From: Erythrobacter sp. HL-111
Lineage (GTDB): Bacteria > Pseudomonadota > Alphaproteobacteria > Sphingomonadales > Sphingomonadaceae
Direction of reading: 5' to 3'
DNA: 64,000 nucleotides
Assembly (NCBI RefSeq): GCF_900105095.1
Contig: NZ_LT629743.1
Coordinates: forward strand, 2,108,001-2,172,000
In this document: positions 60,785 to 64,000 of the stretch, piece by piece
Numbering within the stretch: position 1 is the stretch's first letter
Layout of the letters: every line of letters begins with the position of its first letter
The notes under the pieces: model-generated
Told to the model about the DNA's origin: nothing
Databases searched by the model: none
What the model saw: the letters and a program-made list of their open reading frames with translations, nothing else
Position numbers and translations under genes: made by a program

Positions 60785-62119
60785 TCAGGCGTCCTCGGGC
60801 TCGTGCTCGGGCACGCGGCTCACCAGGAGCTTGTCGATGCGGCGGCGGTCCATGTCCACCACTTCGAAACGCCAGCCCTGGTCGGTGAAGGCCTCGCCCT
60901 CGACCGGGAGCTTCTTCAGCACCGACAGGACATAGCCCGCCGCAGTGCCGAATTCGCGGTGGTCGCCATATTCGAGGCCGAGCCGGTCGGCGAGTGCGTC
61001 CGCCGAAAGCGCGCCCGAGACGAGCAGCGAGCCGTCCGCCCGTTCGACCACCTGCGGGCTCTCGCCCTCGTCCCGCTCGCTCGCGAAATCGCCCGCGATC
61101 GCGGTGAGGAGGTCGACCGGCGTCACCACGCCTTCGAAATGGCCGTATTCGTCGTGGACCAGCGCGAGCGCGATGTCGGCCGATTGCAGCACGCGCAGGG
61201 CATCCATCGCATCGAGCTGGTCCGGCACGACTTCGGCCCGGCGGATCATGTCGCGGATCGAGACCGCCTCCCCCTCGACGATCCGGGCCAGCACCTCGCG
61301 CACCTTGACGAGGCCGAGGATCGCGTCGGGCGAGCCTTCGGCGACCGGCAGGACCGAATGGGGGCTCGCCGCGATCGTCTCCTGGATATGCCGGCGGTCG
61401 GCATCGGCGTCGATCCAGTCGACTTCGGTGCGCGGCGTCATCATCTCGCGCACGGGCCGTTCGGCGAGACGCACGACGCCGGTGAGGATCTGGTGCTGCT
61501 CCGCCTCGATCACGCCCGAGCGGGTCGCCTCGGCGAGGATCATGCGCAATTCGTCCGAGGTGACGGGCGACTGTCCCTTCGGCGTGATCCCGAACAGCGC
61601 CATCACCGCCGCCGAGGACTTGTCGAGCACCCACACCAGCGGCGCCGCGATGCGGGCGAGCCAGTCCATCGGCCGCGCCATGATCAGCGAGATCGGCACC
61701 GCCGCCCGCAGGGCGAGCTGTTTGGGCACGAGCTCGCCCACGACGATGGTGAAATAGGTCGTCAGCGCAATCACCAGGGTGAAGCCCAGTTCCGCCGCGA
61801 TGTCGCCCGGCACGCCTAGAAAGACGAGCCGCTCGGCAACCGGCAGGCCCAAGCTCGCGCCCGAATAGGCGCCCGCGATGATCCCGATCAGCGTGATCCC
61901 GATCTGCACGGTCGACAGGAACTTGCCCGGTTCGGCCGCCAGCGCCATCGCGACTTCGGCGCTGGCCGATCCCTCGTCCTTGCGCGCCTTGAGCGTCGAG
62001 GTCCGGGCCGAAACGATCGCGAGCTCCGACATGGCGAAGACGCCGTTCAGCACGATGAGCGCGGCGATGACGAGGAGGTCTTGCCAGGGAAAGGGTGTCA
62101 CGACGCGGAGAGCTAGCAC
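60785..62119 (-). CDS. Hemolysin-like CorC/HlyC-family transporter (DUF21-CBS-CorC)
   Basis: The 444-residue protein has an N-terminal DUF21 membrane domain of about four helices (LNGVFAMSELAIVSARTSTL; VVGELVPKQLALR), a CBS pair (REMMTPRTEVDWIDADADRR; VHDEYGHFEGVVTPVDLL) and a C-terminal CorC-type domain (EFGTAAGYVLSVLKKLP). Relatives export magnesium or cobalt ions. The start is GTG 62119; GTG 62101 in the same frame (TPFPWQD...) is also possible. Probably not a hemolysin. Confidence 0.9.
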   Translation of the reverse strand: MLALRVVTPFPWQDLLVIAALIVLNGVFAMSELAIVSARTSTLKARKDEGSASAEVAMALAAEPGKFLSTVQIGITLIGIIAGAYSGASLGLPVAERLVFLGVPGDIAAELGFTLVIALTTYFTIVVGELVPKQLALRAAVPISLIMARPMDWLARIAAPLVWVLDKSSAAVMALFGITPKGQSPVTSDELRMILAEATRSGVIEAEQHQILTGVVRLAERPVREMMTPRTEVDWIDADADRRHIQETIAASPHSVLPVAEGSPDAILGLVKVREVLARIVEGEAVSIRDMIRRAEVVPDQLDAMDALRVLQSADIALALVHDEYGHFEGVVTPVDLLTAIAGDFASERDEGESPQVVERADGSLLVSGALSADALADRLGLEYGDHREFGTAAGYVLSVLKKLPVEGEAFTDQGWRFEVVDMDRRRIDKLLVSRVPEHEPEDA

Positions 62120-62339
62120 AATTACGCCGCCATGCCAGCGGGCAAAAACCGGCGGCCGCGCGAAAGCGCTGTCACCGGCGGATTTGCGGGGCTAACGTGT
62201 GGCGCGCGACCGATCGCCCATGACCACCGGGTGTGCATCCCGGGGACGACGAGGCGGAACAAGGGGTCGGTTCCGCGGCTTGTAAGGCAAGACTCGCCGC
62301 GCTTGGCCGCGCGGCACGACAGAGAGTGGAGGACAGAAC

Positions 62340-63035
62340 ATGAAGATTTCTCGGATGCTTCTGGGCGGCACGGCCGCCCTCGCGCTAATCGGGACGAGCG
62401 GCTGCGTCACCGATCCCAACACCGGCGATCGCAAGGCTTCGCGCACCGCGCTCGGCGCCGGGATCGGCGGCACGCTCGGCTACCTGCTCGGCGGCGCGAT
62501 CGGCGGCGATGCGGCGCGCATCATCGGCGCGGGCATTGGCGGTTCGGCCGGCGCGGTGATCGGCAAGCAGTATGACGACCAGATCCGCGAACTCGACGAA
62601 CTCACCGAAGGCACCGGGGTCGAGGTCGAGGAAGTCGGCGACCAGGAGGCGATCCTGCTGCGTATGCCCGACGGCGTGACCTTCGCGAGCGGCTCGGCCC
62701 AGATCAATCCCGGCTTCTACGACACGCTCAATTCCGTGGCGGACAATCTCGTCAACTATCCCAACAGCCTGATCGACGTCTACGGCTTCACCGACACGAC
62801 CGGATCGGATTCGCTCAACCAGCGCCTGTCCGAACAGCGCGCGCAGGCGGTGGCCGATTACCTTTCGGCGCGCGGCGTGGCGCGCAGCCGCCTCGCCACG
62901 CAGGGCTATGGCGAGCAATACGACTACCTGCGGGTCAAGACCGAGGACGGGGTGGACGAACCGCTCAACCGCCGGGTCGAGATCAAGATCATCCCGATCT
63001 CGCAGGACGACGTGGAGGCCGCCCGCAGCAACTGA
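62340..63035 (+). CDS. OmpA-family lipoprotein with glycine-zipper segment
   Basis: The 231-residue protein has a lipoprotein signal ending ALIGTSGC (Cys about residue 22), a Gly-zipper (GAGIGGTLGYLLGGAIGG... GAGIGGSAGAVIGKQYD) and a C-terminal OmpA domain (DVYGFTDTTGSDSLNQRLSE; SARGVARSRLATQGYG; PLNRRVEIKI). It resembles YiaD/PAL-type outer-membrane lipoproteins. It has its own promoter region: 220 bases (62120-62339) without genes separate it from the divergent CorC-type gene. Confidence 0.93.
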   Translation: MKISRMLLGGTAALALIGTSGCVTDPNTGDRKASRTALGAGIGGTLGYLLGGAIGGDAARIIGAGIGGSAGAVIGKQYDDQIRELDELTEGTGVEVEEVGDQEAILLRMPDGVTFASGSAQINPGFYDTLNSVADNLVNYPNSLIDVYGFTDTTGSDSLNQRLSEQRAQAVADYLSARGVARSRLATQGYGEQYDYLRVKTEDGVDEPLNRRVEIKIIPISQDDVEAARSN

Positions 63036-63041
63036 CGTGCG

Positions 63042-63063
63042 TGGGGGCGCCGCGGCGCCCCCA
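63042..63063. terminator. GC-only hairpin between convergent genes
   Basis: A perfect 22-base palindrome (TGGGGGCGCC GC... closing CCCCCA) lies just past the OmpA-type stop and before the convergent phosphatase stop. No T-run follows. Probable bidirectional terminator. Confidence 0.5.
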
Positions 63064-63108
63064 ACATCGTCGCCCCGCACCCCGAAGGCCGGCCCGATTG
63101 AACCCGGG

Positions 63109-63885
63109 TCAGCGCAGCGCCTTCGCCCTTTCGGCAAGGTGCCGCACGGTCGCCTCGTGGATCCCGGGCGCGCAGACCAGCACCCCGAAATCGCGCGGGT
63201 CGTGCTTGTTGTAGTCGAGCGGCCGGCCGAAGGCGTCGCTCACCCGCGCGCCCGCCTCGCGCGCGATCAGGGTTGCAGCGGCCACATCCCATTCGAAGCC
63301 CCAGCGCAGCGTCGCGACGAGATCGGCGCGGTCGTCGGCGACCATCGCGATCCTGAGCGCGATCGAATTGGGCTTCTCCACCGCGACCAGCATCGAATCC
63401 TCTTCCGCAAGCCGGTCGACGGGCACCCGCGCGCCCGCGAACTCGGCGCGCGCGCTGGCCCTGAGCGGCGCATCGTTCAGCGTCGCGCCCTGGCCCGCCA
63501 CCGCGCACCATTCCTCGCCTCGCGCGGGCGCGACCAGCATCCCGATCAGCGGCCGGCCCGCGCTCACCAGCGCGACCGAGATCGCCCAGCCGGTCCGCCC
63601 TCGTACGAAATCGCGGGTCCCGTCGATCGGATCGACTTCCCAGATGAGGCCGCTCCCGGTGCGCTGCTTGTCGTCGGCGGTTTCCTCCGACAGCCAGGCA
63701 GCCGCGGGAAGCAGCCGCATCAGCTCGCGCCTGAGGAAGCGGTCGACCTCGAGATCGGCCTCGCTCACCGGGTTGCCGGGCGTCTTGTCCCAGCTCGACA
63801 GGGCATGGCCCGCCCCCGGCCAGCGGGCATGGGCGATGCGGCCCGCCTCGCGGACGATCTCTGTGAAACGGGCCTTGTCGATCAC
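63109..63885 (-). CDS. Inositol monophosphatase family protein (CysQ/SuhB-like)
   Basis: This 258-residue protein is a member of the Li-sensitive phosphatase fold: SWDKTPGNPVSEADLEVD, WLSEETADD (metal Glu), VDPIDGTRDFVRGRTGWAI (Asp-Pro-Ile-Asp-Gly-Thr) and the C-terminal GFEWDVAAATLIAREAGA (Trp-Asp). It may act on PAP, inositol phosphate or histidinol phosphate. The frame is open to a TTG at 63993; GTG 63885 was chosen from family length, without a clear ribosome-binding site. The last 115 bases of the window show nothing certain. Confidence 0.87.
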   Translation of the reverse strand: MIDKARFTEIVREAGRIAHARWPGAGHALSSWDKTPGNPVSEADLEVDRFLRRELMRLLPAAAWLSEETADDKQRTGSGLIWEVDPIDGTRDFVRGRTGWAISVALVSAGRPLIGMLVAPARGEEWCAVAGQGATLNDAPLRASARAEFAGARVPVDRLAEEDSMLVAVEKPNSIALRIAMVADDRADLVATLRWGFEWDVAAATLIAREAGARVSDAFGRPLDYNKHDPRDFGVLVCAPGIHEATVRHLAERAKALR

Positions 63886-64000
63886 GTCGGTGTTCTTCGG
63901 TCGGGGTGTGCTGCGGGGGGCATGACGGTCCCGACGCTTGGCCGTGCGAGAGACACTTTTCAAGCGCCCCGATCCATGCTTAGGCCCCGCCAAACTCCGC

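Noticed and set aside
63921..64000. Possible gene start on the plus strand at the right edge (ATG 63921)
   Set aside because: Only about 26 codons are visible, with no ribosome-binding site of note and no recognisable motif.

Overview
The window is about 64 kb of uniformly GC-rich, densely packed chromosome. It has many GTG starts and four-base stop/start overlaps. Gene content and protein character (purE-purK-folA-ribF-ileS-lspA order, a Gly-zipper OmpA lipoprotein, paired TonB-dependent receptors, SDR- and acyl-CoA-dehydrogenase-rich catabolic loci, and a sphingomonad-type REP palindrome) point to an alphaproteobacterium of the Sphingomonadales, most likely an Erythrobacteraceae relative. 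That placement is inference from protein resemblance; no 16S or marker search was possible. There is no phage, IS element, CRISPR array or conjugation gene, and no gene-free stretch longer than about 300 bases.

Layout. (1) 1-17 kb, housekeeping: the 3' end of cysNC with cysQ (sulfate activation and PAP removal), an OmpA lipoprotein, a CPA-type cation/proton antiporter, apt, the complete cytochrome bc1 operon petA-petB-petC, pgeF with pepN, a Rossmann-fold epimerase-like protein, a DMT transporter with a threonine-aldolase-type lyase, a small acetyltransferase and two PH-domain membrane proteins. (2) 17-36 kb, a catabolic island: three acyl-CoA dehydrogenases, an acyl-CoA synthetase, five SDRs (one resembling mitochondrial 2,4-dienoyl-CoA reductase), two divergent zinc-free MDR oxidoreductases, a limonene-epoxide-hydrolase-type protein, a cytochrome P450, a DUF35 protein with a thiolase-fold partner, a ThuA-like protein, a GST, a hotdog thioesterase and a large TonB-dependent receptor. 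The combination resembles actinobacterial and sphingomonad steroid or isoprenoid side-chain degradation loci, but the substrate cannot be read from the sequence. (3) 36-43 kb: an M14 carboxypeptidase, then a PepSY membrane protein, TonB receptor and His-rich DUF2946-like protein that look like a metal (possibly copper) uptake set. (4) 43-52 kb, a second catabolic block: acyl-CoA synthetase, a LuxR-type solo regulator, a VOC protein, a Rieske oxygenase alpha subunit, an SDR, and an operon of SDR, E1-alpha, E1-beta and a free-standing lipoyl domain. (5) 52-64 kb, housekeeping again: tRNA-Thr(GGT), gpmA, purE-purK-folA-ribF, ileS-lspA-DUF3035, a CorC/HlyC-type protein, an OmpA lipoprotein and an inositol-monophosphatase-family protein.

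How it fits together. Islands 2 and 4 hold the parts of one CoA-ester pathway: uptake (TonB receptor), oxygenation (P450, Rieske oxygenase), CoA activation (two ligases), alpha-beta dehydrogenation (ACADs), enoyl reduction, hydroxyl oxidation (SDRs) and C-C cleavage (thiolase-fold/DUF35 pair). An 11-bp sequence close to AAAGTGTGAGG recurs in front of several of these genes, including the LuxR-type gene, suggesting a shared regulon. Several enzymes lack expected catalytic residues: an ACAD with neither candidate catalytic glutamate, an SDR with Phe for the catalytic Tyr, a DECR-like SDR with Trp for the Tyr, a thiolase without its His and second Cys, and a DUF35 protein without zinc cysteines. 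These are the best leads for undescribed chemistry.
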